Shown here: piece after piece, positions 29,675 through 39,274 of the stretch | How the letters are laid out: each line of letters starts with the position of its first letter | Numbering within the stretch: the first letter of the stretch is position 1 | From: an uncultured bacterium | Lineage (GTDB): Bacteria; Nitrospirota; Thermodesulfovibrionia; Thermodesulfovibrionales; Thermodesulfovibrionaceae | DNA length: 64,000 bases | Assembly: GCA_937924475.1 (NCBI GenBank) | Contig: CALDSV010000006.1 | Span: 17,511 to 81,510 of the forward strand | Direction of reading: 5' to 3' | Position numbers and translations under genes: made by a program | Notes under the pieces: generated by a model | What the model was told of the DNA's origin: nothing | The model's input: the letters and a program-made list of their open reading frames with translations, nothing else | Databases searched by the model: none

Positions 29675-31822
29675 TTAACCCTGAAAATTTCCTAAAAATT
29701 TCCGTGGCTTCCCAGCACCTTGAGGTGGTCCCACAAGACCGTCTTCCTCGAGGATATCCATTATTCTTGCAGCTCTGTTGTAGCCAATTTTAAATTTTCT
29801 CTGAATAAGGGATATGGAAATCTCTCCTACCTGTGAGGCATATTCTATAACCTTCTCATAGAGTTCATCTCTTTCAAAGCCTTTTTCTATTCCATTGTCC
29901 TTTTTCTCAGAAGGTATCTGAATTGATTGAAAGAGAGAATAATCAGGAGAAGCCTGACTCCTTAAGTATTCTACTACTTCCTTTACCTCTTCTTCGCTGA
30001 CATAAGCTCCGTGAACTCTTATTATTTTAACCCCTGATAGCATAAAGAGCATATCTCCCATGCCCAACAGTTTTTCTGCACCTTGTGTGTCCAGTATGGT
30101 TCGAGAATCAATCCGAGAAGTGACCTGAAAAGCAATCCTCGCTGGAAAATTAGCTTTAATTATACCTGTTATTACATCAACGCTGGGTCGCTGAGTAGCA
30201 ACAACAAGATGAATACCAGCAGCTCTTGCCATTTGAGCAATTCTTGTAACAGCATGTTCTACTTCTGATGGAGCTGTAAACATTAAATCTGCAAATTCAT
30301 CAATAAAAACCACCACATAGGGAATTCTTTCCTGAGGAGAAACAGCCCTATTAAAGCTTTCAATATTTCTAAATCCCTTTGATGCAAAAAGTTTATATCT
30401 TCGTTCCATCTCTACAATTACCTTTTTTAATGCTTCTGAGGCTTCCTTTGGATCTGTTACTACCGGTGCCATGAGATGTGGGATGTTTTCATAGATGGAA
30501 AGCTCAAGGAGCTTAGGATCAATAAGGAGAAGTTTCACATCTTGTGGTTTTGCTTTAAAGAGAATACTTAGTATCATCGTATTTAAGCAAACACTTTTTC
30601 CTGAACCTGTTGCTCCAGCTACAAGAAGATGGGGCATTTTTGCGAGATCAGCTACAAAAGGATTTCCATATATATCTTTTCCTAAACATAAAGTAAGATA
30701 GGAGGCACTCTTATGGAATTTTTCTGATCCAATTATTTCACCAAGCCATACTATCTGACGTTTTTTATTGGGAACTTCAATTCCAATGGTGGACTTGCCA
30801 GCAATAGGATAAACCCTTATACTTTGAGCTTTTAGTGCCAAGGCTAAATCATCACTTAAGGTTAAGATTTTGCTAAGTTTTATTCCACTGGCTGGTTCAA
30901 ATTCATACATGGTTACTACAGGACCAGGATGCACTTCCTTAATAGTGCCTTGAATTCCAAACTCAGCAAATCTCACTTCAATACTATGGGCAGACTCTAT
31001 TATTTCATCTTTTGAAATAGTACCCTCACTTTTCTCCACTTTAAGGAGACTTAGAGGTGGAAGTTTAAAAACATCCTTTGCTAAATCTGTAGCCTTTTCT
31101 TTAGATATGTCTGCAGATATGTCTGCCTGGGGAATATCTAAATTTTCCTCTTTCTGAGATTCTCCTTCAAACTTTCTTATTTGAGACTCTGCTTTTGAAA
31201 CCTTTAAAATTTTTATTTCTTCTTTAGAAGGTGATTCATGAGTGATTAACTGCTTTTTCCTTATGATTATCTCTGGTTTTATAAGGATAATTGAAGCTAA
31301 AGCAATAGAAATCCAAAATATATAAGTTCCTGCCAAAGAAATATAATTTTTAAAAAAATGAAAGGCAATCCATGATAAACCTTCAGGAAATCTTTTGTAG
31401 CTCCTTATGACATCTCTTAAAGGTTCCATCATTACCGCTAAAGAGAAAAGAAAAATCAACAGAAATGGTATTTTAGAAAAGGGTATTGAGCCCCTGATAA
31501 ACACTCTTATGGCAAACCAAAGCAAGCCCAAAGGGATCAAGAAAGTAGCCAACCCAAAGAGGCTTAACAGTAAATCTGATAAATAAGAACCTACAATACC
31601 TCCATAATTATTAGGTTTCAATTGTGTATAAGTAAACAAAGAGGGATCTAAAAGGTTATAGGAAAAAAGGCTTATGGAAAGATATACAGCAAGGGCTAAG
31701 AAAAAAATTGATTTAAAAACATGAGCTGCCTTGAGGGTATCTTTTTGATAATTTTTTGGAGCTTCAATTGAAAGATTTACCCTCCTTTTAGGAGGTTTTC
31801 TATAGAATACTTTTGTTGCCAT
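29675..31822 (-). CDS. ftsK: DNA translocase FtsK/SpoIIIE
   Basis: Four N-terminal TMs, VAGATGSGKSVCLN Walker A, VVFIDEFADLM, C-terminal gamma domain. Confidence 0.96.
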   Translation of the reverse strand: MATKVFYRKPPKRRVNLSIEAPKNYQKDTLKAAHVFKSIFFLALAVYLSISLFSYNLLDPSLFTYTQLKPNNYGGIVGSYLSDLLLSLFGLATFLIPLGLLWFAIRVFIRGSIPFSKIPFLLIFLFSLAVMMEPLRDVIRSYKRFPEGLSWIAFHFFKNYISLAGTYIFWISIALASIILIKPEIIIRKKQLITHESPSKEEIKILKVSKAESQIRKFEGESQKEENLDIPQADISADISKEKATDLAKDVFKLPPLSLLKVEKSEGTISKDEIIESAHSIEVRFAEFGIQGTIKEVHPGPVVTMYEFEPASGIKLSKILTLSDDLALALKAQSIRVYPIAGKSTIGIEVPNKKRQIVWLGEIIGSEKFHKSASYLTLCLGKDIYGNPFVADLAKMPHLLVAGATGSGKSVCLNTMILSILFKAKPQDVKLLLIDPKLLELSIYENIPHLMAPVVTDPKEASEALKKVIVEMERRYKLFASKGFRNIESFNRAVSPQERIPYVVVFIDEFADLMFTAPSEVEHAVTRIAQMARAAGIHLVVATQRPSVDVITGIIKANFPARIAFQVTSRIDSRTILDTQGAEKLLGMGDMLFMLSGVKIIRVHGAYVSEEEVKEVVEYLRSQASPDYSLFQSIQIPSEKKDNGIEKGFERDELYEKVIEYASQVGEISISLIQRKFKIGYNRAARIMDILEEDGLVGPPQGAGKPRKFLGNFQG

Positions 31823-31824
31823 AA

Positions 31825-32595
31825 TTATCTAAGAAAATATAACAAAAAAATAACGCCTGCTAAAATCCAACGGTAATAAATGAAAAGATGGAGGGGATAC
31901 TTTCTTAAAAAATTAAGTAAAAATTTTATGGCAACAACTCCTGTAATGGCAGCTGAGACAAAACCAATTAAAAATAAATTATAATCATGAGAAAGACCCA
32001 TTTTCATGGATTTGTAAAAATCAAGAAATCCTGCTCCTGCAATAGCAGGAGTAGACAATAAAAAAGAAAATTTTGCTGCATAAGCTCTATCAAGTCCTCT
32101 GAATAATCCAGCAGTAATTGTTATTCCTGAACGCGAAACACCAGGAATTAATGCAAAGGCTTGAGCGATTCCTATTATAAAAGCATCGCTGAATTTTACA
32201 TTTTTTCTAATTTTTTTACCCACTTTCTCTGAAATTAACATGAGAATTCCTACAAAAACCAATGTAAAAACAATAATTAATGGATTTCTTAATGATGTCT
32301 CAATAAAGTCATGTAAAACAACTCCTGCCAGCCCAGCAGGAATGGAACCTATGATTAAATAGGAGAGCATTTTTAAATCTTTAAAAAAAATATTCATCCA
32401 ATCACGCCAAAAACAGTAAAGCAATGAAAAAAGAGTCCCTAAATGAACAGCAATGTCAAAACTAAGAGAATCTATAGCCCCACTCCAACCAAAAACCCAG
32501 GGTATAATTACCAAATGTGCAGTACTGCTTATGGGAAGAAATTCCGTAATTCCTTGTATGATCCCAAGTATGAGGGCTTTAAATATCTCTTCCAA
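31825..32595 (-). CDS. uppP: Undecaprenyl-diphosphatase
   Basis: GIIQGITEFLPISSTAHLVI, ALIPGVSRSGITITAGLFRG. Confidence 0.96.
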   Translation of the reverse strand: MEEIFKALILGIIQGITEFLPISSTAHLVIIPWVFGWSGAIDSLSFDIAVHLGTLFSLLYCFWRDWMNIFFKDLKMLSYLIIGSIPAGLAGVVLHDFIETSLRNPLIIVFTLVFVGILMLISEKVGKKIRKNVKFSDAFIIGIAQAFALIPGVSRSGITITAGLFRGLDRAYAAKFSFLLSTPAIAGAGFLDFYKSMKMGLSHDYNLFLIGFVSAAITGVVAIKFLLNFLRKYPLHLFIYYRWILAGVIFLLYFLR

Positions 32596-32770
32596 TAACT
32601 TTAAACCTCCCTTAAAAGAGCTATCTGATTATTATAACACCCTTTTGTTTTATTCTGCTGAAATTGGTTAGGACTTTACGAAAAACTCATGATTTCAGCA
32701 TCCTTACCTTATTATTTCTTATTTTTTAGTATCTCGACAGAATCATAAAGGGTATCTTCTAAATACCGGC

Positions 32771-32804
32771 TTGCATCGCACCCTTCGGATGCTCGCAATG
32801 ACAG
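32771..32804. repeat. REP-like dispersed repeat (TTGCATCGCACCCTTCGGATGCTCGCAATGACAG)
   Basis: Same core as the copies at 1093, 8494 and 15857. Confidence 0.7.
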
Positions 32805-33025
32805 AAAGTAGAGATGACTACGCCTCATTTATTAATCCTCCAATGACCTCTCCAAGGTGATTGTCAGCATAGAGAGGCAATCCACAATTGTAAGACAATA
32901 CCTCAAATACTTGACACCCTAATGCCTCAGACAGAAGAAAAAAGAGAAGAGATAATTTATCGGGCAGACCCATTTATTTTCGTTTTAGATTTGAAATTTT
33001 AAAAAAAGTAACTACATGATTTTTT

Positions 33026-33063
33026 TTGACAAAGTATTCAGTTTTAATTTAGAATTATTTTTA
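33026..33063 (+). promoter_or_regulatory. Promoter TTGACA-N18-TAGAAT with overlapping Per/Fur-box-like sequence TTAGAATTATTTTTA
   Basis: 12 of 15 positions match the B. subtilis Per-box TTATAATTATTATAA (counted by eye). Confidence 0.5.
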
Positions 33064-33581
33064 TGAAACCTAAAATAAAATGGACACCTCAAAGATTAGC
33101 AATTCTTAAGTATCTTGATGGTAATAAAGAGCATCCATCAGCAGAAGACATTTATGCTGCCCTTTCGAAAGATTTTCCTACTATGTCAGTGGCTACTGTT
33201 TACAATGTTTTGGAGTTTCTAAAAAGAACAAACAGAGTTAAAGAGATTAACATTGATCAGGAAAAAAGACGCTTTGACCCTGACACCTCAGAACATCATC
33301 ATGCTATATGCGTAAAATGTAAGAAGGTTTTCGATATTTTTAAGGATATTAATATTCCTGATTTGGATAAATATCTATCAGGATTTGATGTTATTGATGC
33401 ACATCTTCAAATACATGTCTTATGTCCTGAATGTAAAGAAAAAAAGGATTTACACATAGGCCAGAGAGAGTATCAGTGCAGTATATGTGGTTCAATCAGA
33501 ACAGCAAAGCATAAACCTCAAAAATGTCCTTCCTGCGGAAGCAGAGGATCCCTCAAAGAGTTTAACCATCAAAAACATTAA
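33063..33581 (+). CDS. Fur/PerR-family regulator with additional C-terminal zinc-ribbon/rubredoxin-like segment
   Basis: Fur fold (TPQRLAILKYLDGNKEHPSAEDIY...HHHAICVKCKKVFDI) then YQCSICGSIRTAKHKPQKCPSCGSRG. Confidence 0.9.
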   Translation: MKPKIKWTPQRLAILKYLDGNKEHPSAEDIYAALSKDFPTMSVATVYNVLEFLKRTNRVKEINIDQEKRRFDPDTSEHHHAICVKCKKVFDIFKDINIPDLDKYLSGFDVIDAHLQIHVLCPECKEKKDLHIGQREYQCSICGSIRTAKHKPQKCPSCGSRGSLKEFNHQKH

Positions 33582-33613
33582 TCAAAAAAACAAATCAAAA
33601 AGGGAGGTGTCTC

Positions 33614-34033
33614 ATGATAAGCAATGAGTTAATGAGCAAACTACAGAAAGCTGTTGCAAGAGAGCTTCAGGTAAGCATTCAGTATATGTGGCAACATGTC
33701 TTAGCAAAGGGAATTAAAGCAGAATCAGTAGGAGCCCTTTTCAAACAGTTTGCCATTAATGAAATGTTGCATGCAGAAAAGATCGCAGAAAGAATATCTT
33801 TCTATGGTGGTATTCCTACAACGCAACCAGATCCAATTACAATAGGCAAAAATCTCACAGAAATGCTCCAGATTGATAAAAAAGCTGAGGAAGAAGCAGT
33901 AGCCCTTTACAAAGAAATTATCAAACTTGCTGAAAAAGAAGAAGACTATGTAACAAGAAAACTTTTTGAGCAGATTTTGGAAGAAGAAGAGATTCATCTT
34001 GATAAATTTAGTTCCCTTCTTGAGGAGGAATAA
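33614..34033 (+). CDS. Ferritin-like diiron protein (bacterioferritin-like)
   Basis: ELQVSIQYMWQHVLAKG, EMLHAEKIAERI, EEEIHLDKF carboxylate/His pattern. Confidence 0.85.
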   Translation: MISNELMSKLQKAVARELQVSIQYMWQHVLAKGIKAESVGALFKQFAINEMLHAEKIAERISFYGGIPTTQPDPITIGKNLTEMLQIDKKAEEEAVALYKEIIKLAEKEEDYVTRKLFEQILEEEEIHLDKFSSLLEEE

Positions 34034-35253
34034 TGAAGCCTGTAGAGCTTAAAAATGGGATTTACTGGGTAGGAGTTATTGATTGGGCTGTAAGGGATTT
34101 TCATGGATATGAAACTCCACATGGCACAACCTATAACAACTACCTTATTATTGACGATGAACCTACACTTGTTGATGCAGTCCATCATGACTTTGCTCAC
34201 ATCTCCATAGAGAATATTTCAAGAATAATTGAAACTCAAAAAATAAAGAATGTTGTGATTAATCACATAGAAAATGACCATGCTGGTGGATTAGAGCAAA
34301 TATTGACATTAATTCCTGAGGCTACCCTTTATATGACTGAAAAGGCAAAAAAAGCTCTTAGTAAGTTTATCAATATTGAAAAATATAAGATAAAAACAGT
34401 AAAAACTGGTGATACCTTAAAAATAGGTAAAAGAACCCTCTATTTTATTGAAACTCCTATGATGCATTGGCCTGATTCAATGTTTACCTACCTTAAAGAA
34501 GATAAAGTTCTTATTAGCCAAGACGCCTTTGGGCAGCATCTTGCAACAGTGGAAAGATTTGATGATGAATTTGTAGACTGCTATTCCGTGGCTGAGTTAG
34601 AAGATGCTGTTGTTGACTATTATGCCAATATTCTAATGCCCTATGGAAATGTAATAAAGGCAAAAATTGAAGAGATTAAAAAATCCGGGATTGAAATTGA
34701 AATTATCGCACCAGATCATGGAGTAATATGGCGTTCTCATATTGATAAGGTTTTAAATCTTTACAGCGAAATGGTTGATGCAAAAGCTCAGCTTGGTGCA
34801 GTAATTGTTTATGATACCATGTGGCATAGCACAGAACAGATGGTATATCCGATTGCTAAGGGTCTTGAAGAAGAAGGGGTGCCTGTTAAGATATTTAAAC
34901 TTAGGGCAACACCAAAAAGTGTAGCTGTAAAAGAAGCATGGAAATACAGAGGATTGATTGTAGGTTCACCTACTCTAAACAATGGTATTTTCCCCTCTGT
35001 AGCTGATTTTCTCACTTATATTAAAGGCCTTAGATTGAAAAATAGACTATTTTCTGCCTTTGGAAGTTATGGGTGGTCAGGAGAGGCAGTAAAGGAAATT
35101 TTAGAAATTGGAAAGGCTATGAAACTTGAAGTATTAGAACCAGGCATTAGAGTTTTATATAAACCTTCAGAGGAGGATTTAAATAAATGCTATGAATTTG
35201 GCATAGCCTTTGGCAAGGCTTTAAAAGAATATCATGCAAAAAGGGAGGTGTAA
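34033..35253 (+). CDS. Flavodiiron protein (FprA / rubredoxin:oxygen oxidoreductase-like)
   Basis: NHIENDHAGG (metallo-beta-lactamase diiron site) plus C-terminal flavodoxin domain (VIVYDTMWHSTEQM, VGSPTLNNGIFP). Confidence 0.94.
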   Translation: MKPVELKNGIYWVGVIDWAVRDFHGYETPHGTTYNNYLIIDDEPTLVDAVHHDFAHISIENISRIIETQKIKNVVINHIENDHAGGLEQILTLIPEATLYMTEKAKKALSKFINIEKYKIKTVKTGDTLKIGKRTLYFIETPMMHWPDSMFTYLKEDKVLISQDAFGQHLATVERFDDEFVDCYSVAELEDAVVDYYANILMPYGNVIKAKIEEIKKSGIEIEIIAPDHGVIWRSHIDKVLNLYSEMVDAKAQLGAVIVYDTMWHSTEQMVYPIAKGLEEEGVPVKIFKLRATPKSVAVKEAWKYRGLIVGSPTLNNGIFPSVADFLTYIKGLRLKNRLFSAFGSYGWSGEAVKEILEIGKAMKLEVLEPGIRVLYKPSEEDLNKCYEFGIAFGKALKEYHAKREV

Positions 35254-35255
35254 AA

Positions 35256-35750
35256 ATGGAAAAAACCCTTAAAAATTTAATGGAAGCCTTTGCAGGTGAG
35301 TCTCAGGCAAATAGGAAATACTTAGCTTTTGCTAAAAAAGCCGAGGAAGAAGGCTATCCTGGAATAGCAAAACTTTTCAAAGCAGCTGCTGAGGCAGAAA
35401 CAGTTCATGCCATGAATCATCTTAAAGCAGCAGGAGAAATAAAAAGCACCAAGGAAAACTTAGAAGCAGCAATAAAGGGTGAGACTTACGAATTTGAAAG
35501 CATGTATCCACCAATGCTTCAAGATGCTGAAGCAGAAGGACAAGCTCAGGCAAAGAGAAGCTTTTATTATGCTAATGAAGTTGAAAAGGTACATGCTGAG
35601 CTTTTCAAAAAAGCCCTTGAAAATATTGATAAAAAACTGGATACTGATTACTATGTCTGCCAAGTATGTGGTCATACAGTAGAAGGTGAGCCTCCAGATA
35701 AATGTCCTGTTTGTGGTTCACCAAAAAAGATGTATAAAAAAATTGAATAA
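35256..35750 (+). CDS. Rubrerythrin
   Basis: Ferritin-like ESQANRKY...EAETVHAMNHL plus rubredoxin CQVCGHTVEGEPPDKCPVCG. Confidence 0.96.
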   Translation: MEKTLKNLMEAFAGESQANRKYLAFAKKAEEEGYPGIAKLFKAAAEAETVHAMNHLKAAGEIKSTKENLEAAIKGETYEFESMYPPMLQDAEAEGQAQAKRSFYYANEVEKVHAELFKKALENIDKKLDTDYYVCQVCGHTVEGEPPDKCPVCGSPKKMYKKIE

Positions 35751-35755
35751 AACTG

Positions 35756-35783
35756 AAGCTCCCTCTCTTTGAGGGAGCTTTTT
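35756..35783 (+). terminator. Intrinsic terminator after rubrerythrin
   Basis: AAGCTCCCTC-TCTTT-GAGGGAGCTTTTT. Confidence 0.9.
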
Positions 35784-35790
35784 GTCTCAA

Positions 35791-36363
35791 ATGAAAATCT
35801 TAGCCATACATGGTTCTCCAAGAAAAGGAAACTCAGAGCTTCTCCTAAAAGAAGCATTGAATAATATTGACTCAAACCTTCACGAGATAAAAATTATAAA
35901 CCCTTCTAATTTAAATATTTCAGGATGTACTTCCTGTGACGGATGTAAACATACAGGTAAATGCATTATCATTGATGATATGGACGAAATTTATCCTCTT
36001 CTTAAGGATTCTCATAGAGTAATTATTTCTTCTCCCATATTTTTCTTTAGTGTGCCAGCTCAATTAAAAATGCTTATTGACCGATGTCAGTGTCTTTGGT
36101 ATGAAAAGTATGTGCTGAGTAAAACTAAGCAAAAGGATACCAATAGAAAAGCTCTAATCCTCCTTGTAGGTGGAATGAAAAGAGGAGAGGTTGGTGTTAC
36201 CTGTGCTGAGGCAACTCTCAAGGCCTTCTTAAGGACTATTGATGTAAAAGAGCATAAAACCTTATCCTATCTTGGTTACAATGAGCCCGGTGAAATAATG
36301 AAAAATCCCAGAGTAATTAGTGATATAAAATATGCCGTGGAAGAGATTATGAAAAATGATTGA
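35791..36363 (+). CDS. NADPH-dependent FMN reductase / iron-sulfur flavoprotein-like
   Basis: AIHGSPRKGNSELLL, GCTSCDGCKHTGKC; start placed at internal ATG, since the 35782 TTG lies in the terminator. Confidence 0.85.
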   Translation: MKILAIHGSPRKGNSELLLKEALNNIDSNLHEIKIINPSNLNISGCTSCDGCKHTGKCIIIDDMDEIYPLLKDSHRVIISSPIFFFSVPAQLKMLIDRCQCLWYEKYVLSKTKQKDTNRKALILLVGGMKRGEVGVTCAEATLKAFLRTIDVKEHKTLSYLGYNEPGEIMKNPRVISDIKYAVEEIMKND

Positions 36364-37249
36364 GTATGTTCAATTTTTCCCCACATTAAGATGCAATCAA
36401 AATTGCGAATTTTGTTTTAGCAGAGGGCTTCAATACAATGATTTTCCTGAGGATAAAATTGAAGATTTTGTTATTCTTTTGCAAGAAAACAGAATACAAA
36501 ATCTGGATATATTAGGTGGAGAGCCCTTTCTTTACGGAGAGTTAAATCAATTAGTTGAAAAAGCTTTAGCAAAAAACATTAAAGTTACAATAAGTACAAA
36601 CGGAACGCTTCTGAGGGAACTTAAAGCTTTTCTCAAAAACTACAACAGTGAAAGAGTTAAGGTAGGCGTATCAATTAACAACACAGTCACTGATGATTTA
36701 TTAGAAACAATAAAGGAACACAAAGTTTGGATAAAAAGTGTATTAAGCAAACAGAGTCTTACCAGGGAGAATCTTCTAAATTTTGCTAACACCTTTGAAA
36801 TTAAGTATTACCTAATTTATATGGATGCAATGAATGAGAAACAGTTAGAGAATTCTCTTCCCTTTTATGAGTTTATTTCTATAATAAATGCTCTTCAGAG
36901 GTCCTTTCCTCAAATTGAGCCAGTTTTTTGTAAAGGATTTATAGGAGCTAATTCAAATTATCGCTGTCCTGCTGGAAGCGAAAAAATAACAATCATGCCC
37001 GATGGCTCTGTATATCCCTGTTATCTCCTGGCAAGATATGAAGAGTATAAAATTGGAAATTTTTTCGAAAATTCACTCTCAGAAATTCTGTCCTCCCTTA
37101 ATCTTCAAATTTTTAAAACTTACTTTGGTAATATATGCAATAATAAGATATGTGATTATCATGAAAAATGCAGAGGCGGATGCGTTGCCCATAGCATAAT
37201 TCATTATGGCAGGCACGATAAGCCTGACCCAAGATGTAATATAAGTTAG
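36356..37249 (+). CDS. Radical SAM protein with SPASM-like C-terminus
   Basis: LRCNQNCEFCFSRG CxxxCxxC; GGEPFLY; C-terminal CNNKICDYHEKCRGGC. Confidence 0.88.
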   Translation: MIEYVQFFPTLRCNQNCEFCFSRGLQYNDFPEDKIEDFVILLQENRIQNLDILGGEPFLYGELNQLVEKALAKNIKVTISTNGTLLRELKAFLKNYNSERVKVGVSINNTVTDDLLETIKEHKVWIKSVLSKQSLTRENLLNFANTFEIKYYLIYMDAMNEKQLENSLPFYEFISIINALQRSFPQIEPVFCKGFIGANSNYRCPAGSEKITIMPDGSVYPCYLLARYEEYKIGNFFENSLSEILSSLNLQIFKTYFGNICNNKICDYHEKCRGGCVAHSIIHYGRHDKPDPRCNIS

Positions 37250-37295
37250 GAGGCAGAGTATGATACAACAATTAAAAAATATTGGAGGGGATAAA

Positions 37296-38033
37296 ATGAA
37301 AGAAATGTTAAGAATTAAAAACCTCCATGTATCTGTGGAAGGAAGGAAAGTTCTTGAAGATATTAATTTCTCACTTAATTATGGTGAAATTGCTGTGCTC
37401 TTTGGACCTAATGGAGCTGGAAAAACAACTTTCATAATGACCTTGATGGGATTTCCGAGATACAAGATAGAAAAAGGTAGCATAATTTTTAAAGGCATAG
37501 ATGTAACCCATATGGATGTCTCAGAGAGAGCTAAACTTGGAATGGGTATATCTTTTCAGAGACCGCCTGTTGTAAGAGGTGTAAGCCTTAAAAAGCTTCT
37601 TCAGATACTTGGTAATGGTAGCAAAGAAGAGGAAATTATTGAATATGCTAAAAAACTTAACCTTCTAAACCATTTAGATAGAGACATAAATGATGGTTTT
37701 TCAGGTGGTGAAGTAAAAAGAGCAGAATTATTACAGTTGCTAATGCAAAAACCAGAGCTTGTTTTTATTGATGAGCCAGAATCAGGAGTTGATCTTGAAA
37801 ATATAGTATTGATTGGAGAGATGACAAATCTTCTTCTTGGTAGAGGGCAAAGAATTAAAGACCCCAAAAGTAGTGCGATAATTATCACTCATACAGGTTA
37901 TATTCTTGATTATATAAATGCAGACAGAGGCTATATACTTTTAAATGGTAGACTTCAGTGTAGAGGAAATCCAAGAGATATTCTCTCTGAGATCAAGAAA
38001 AATGGTTATGGGAGGTGTGTCACATGCCAGTAA
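37296..38033 (+). CDS. sufC: Fe-S assembly ABC ATPase SufC-like
   Basis: GPNGAGKTTFIMTLMG; NDGFSGGEVKRAELLQLL; FIDEPESGVDLEN; SD GGAGGGG before ATG at 37296. Confidence 0.9.
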   Translation: MKEMLRIKNLHVSVEGRKVLEDINFSLNYGEIAVLFGPNGAGKTTFIMTLMGFPRYKIEKGSIIFKGIDVTHMDVSERAKLGMGISFQRPPVVRGVSLKKLLQILGNGSKEEEIIEYAKKLNLLNHLDRDINDGFSGGEVKRAELLQLLMQKPELVFIDEPESGVDLENIVLIGEMTNLLLGRGQRIKDPKSSAIIITHTGYILDYINADRGYILLNGRLQCRGNPRDILSEIKKNGYGRCVTCQ

Positions 38034-39274
38034 GCAAAAAATACATAAAGGAGATCCAAAATAGAGCAAAAAAAGCCATTAATAAACCTGCTCTTTATGG
38101 AGAAGACATAGATTTAAATAAATTTCAAAAATTCATTGAAAGAGGCAAGATTGAAAGCCTTGAACTTTTACCAGAACTTGCAAAAGAAGCAGCTTTGATG
38201 GCTGGAGTTGATGTAGAAGAAAAAGAGAGATCTGGGTCCTATGTTCAGATGGATCACTCTGTTGTTTATAGGAAGTTAAGCAAAATCTATGAAGGAAAAG
38301 TAGAACTAATGAGCACAAACGAGGCTGTTGAAACCTATGATTGGCTTGAAGATTACTTTTGGAAAATAGTACCACCTGACACAGACAAATATACAGCACA
38401 GGTTGCCCTAAATCCTACCCATGGGTATTTTATAAGAATTCTTCCAGGACAAAAGCTTGATTATCCTCTTCAGACTTGTCTTATGATTGCAGAAGGATAC
38501 ATAAGTCAGAATGTCCACAATATAATAATAGTTGAAGAAGGAGCAGAGCTTCATGTAATTACAGGCTGCACTCTCTCTAAAGATGATGCTACAGGAATTC
38601 ATCTTGGTATTTCAGAATTTTATGTTAAAAAAGGTGGAAAACTATTTTTCACCATGATTCATAATTGGGCAGAAAACTTCTATGTGAGGCCAAGAACAGC
38701 AGTGGTAGTTGAAGAAGATGGTGTCTATGTCAATAACTATGCTTTGCTTAAGCCTGTAAAATCAATACAGTCAAGCCCTGTTGTTTATCTCAAGGGAGAT
38801 AGAGCTTCAGCAAGATTCAACACTGTGATATATGGACTTAAAGACTCTCAAATTGATCTTGGTTCTAAAATTATTTTTGAAGGTAAGGATACAAAAGGTG
38901 AATCCCTTGCAAGAACAATAGCAGACCATAAAAGCGTTATATACTCCAGAGGAGACTTAATAGCAAAAACTCATGAATACTGTATGGGAAGACTTGACTG
39001 CAGAGGTATAATATTTTCAAAGGAAGCATCCATATATGCCATACCTCAACTTATTTCCTACGGAGCTGATAAAGCAGATCTATCTCATGAAGCATCTATT
39101 GGACCAATCTCTGAGGAACAGGTTGAGTATTTAATGTCCAGAGGTATGACTAAAGACGAGGCTACAAGCCTAATTACAAGCGGATTCCTAAATCTTGACA
39201 TTCCCTTCCTTCCAGAGATTATTGACAAACATATAAAGGAAGTAATAAGACTAACAGCTAAAGAATCTCTATGA
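38024..39274 (+). CDS. sufB: SufB/SufD-family Fe-S assembly protein (minimal SufB-like)
   Basis: SufBD fold signatures (RSGSYVQMDHSVVY, IGPISEEQVEYLMSRGMTKDEATSLITSGFL). Confidence 0.88.
   Translation: MPVSKKYIKEIQNRAKKAINKPALYGEDIDLNKFQKFIERGKIESLELLPELAKEAALMAGVDVEEKERSGSYVQMDHSVVYRKLSKIYEGKVELMSTNEAVETYDWLEDYFWKIVPPDTDKYTAQVALNPTHGYFIRILPGQKLDYPLQTCLMIAEGYISQNVHNIIIVEEGAELHVITGCTLSKDDATGIHLGISEFYVKKGGKLFFTMIHNWAENFYVRPRTAVVVEEDGVYVNNYALLKPVKSIQSSPVVYLKGDRASARFNTVIYGLKDSQIDLGSKIIFEGKDTKGESLARTIADHKSVIYSRGDLIAKTHEYCMGRLDCRGIIFSKEASIYAIPQLISYGADKADLSHEASIGPISEEQVEYLMSRGMTKDEATSLITSGFLNLDIPFLPEIIDKHIKEVIRLTAKESL

Noticed and set aside
35782-35791. TTG start of the FMN reductase ORF
   Set aside because: It falls in the T-tract of the rubrerythrin terminator; the ATG at 35791 gives the conserved MKILAIHGSPRKGN start.
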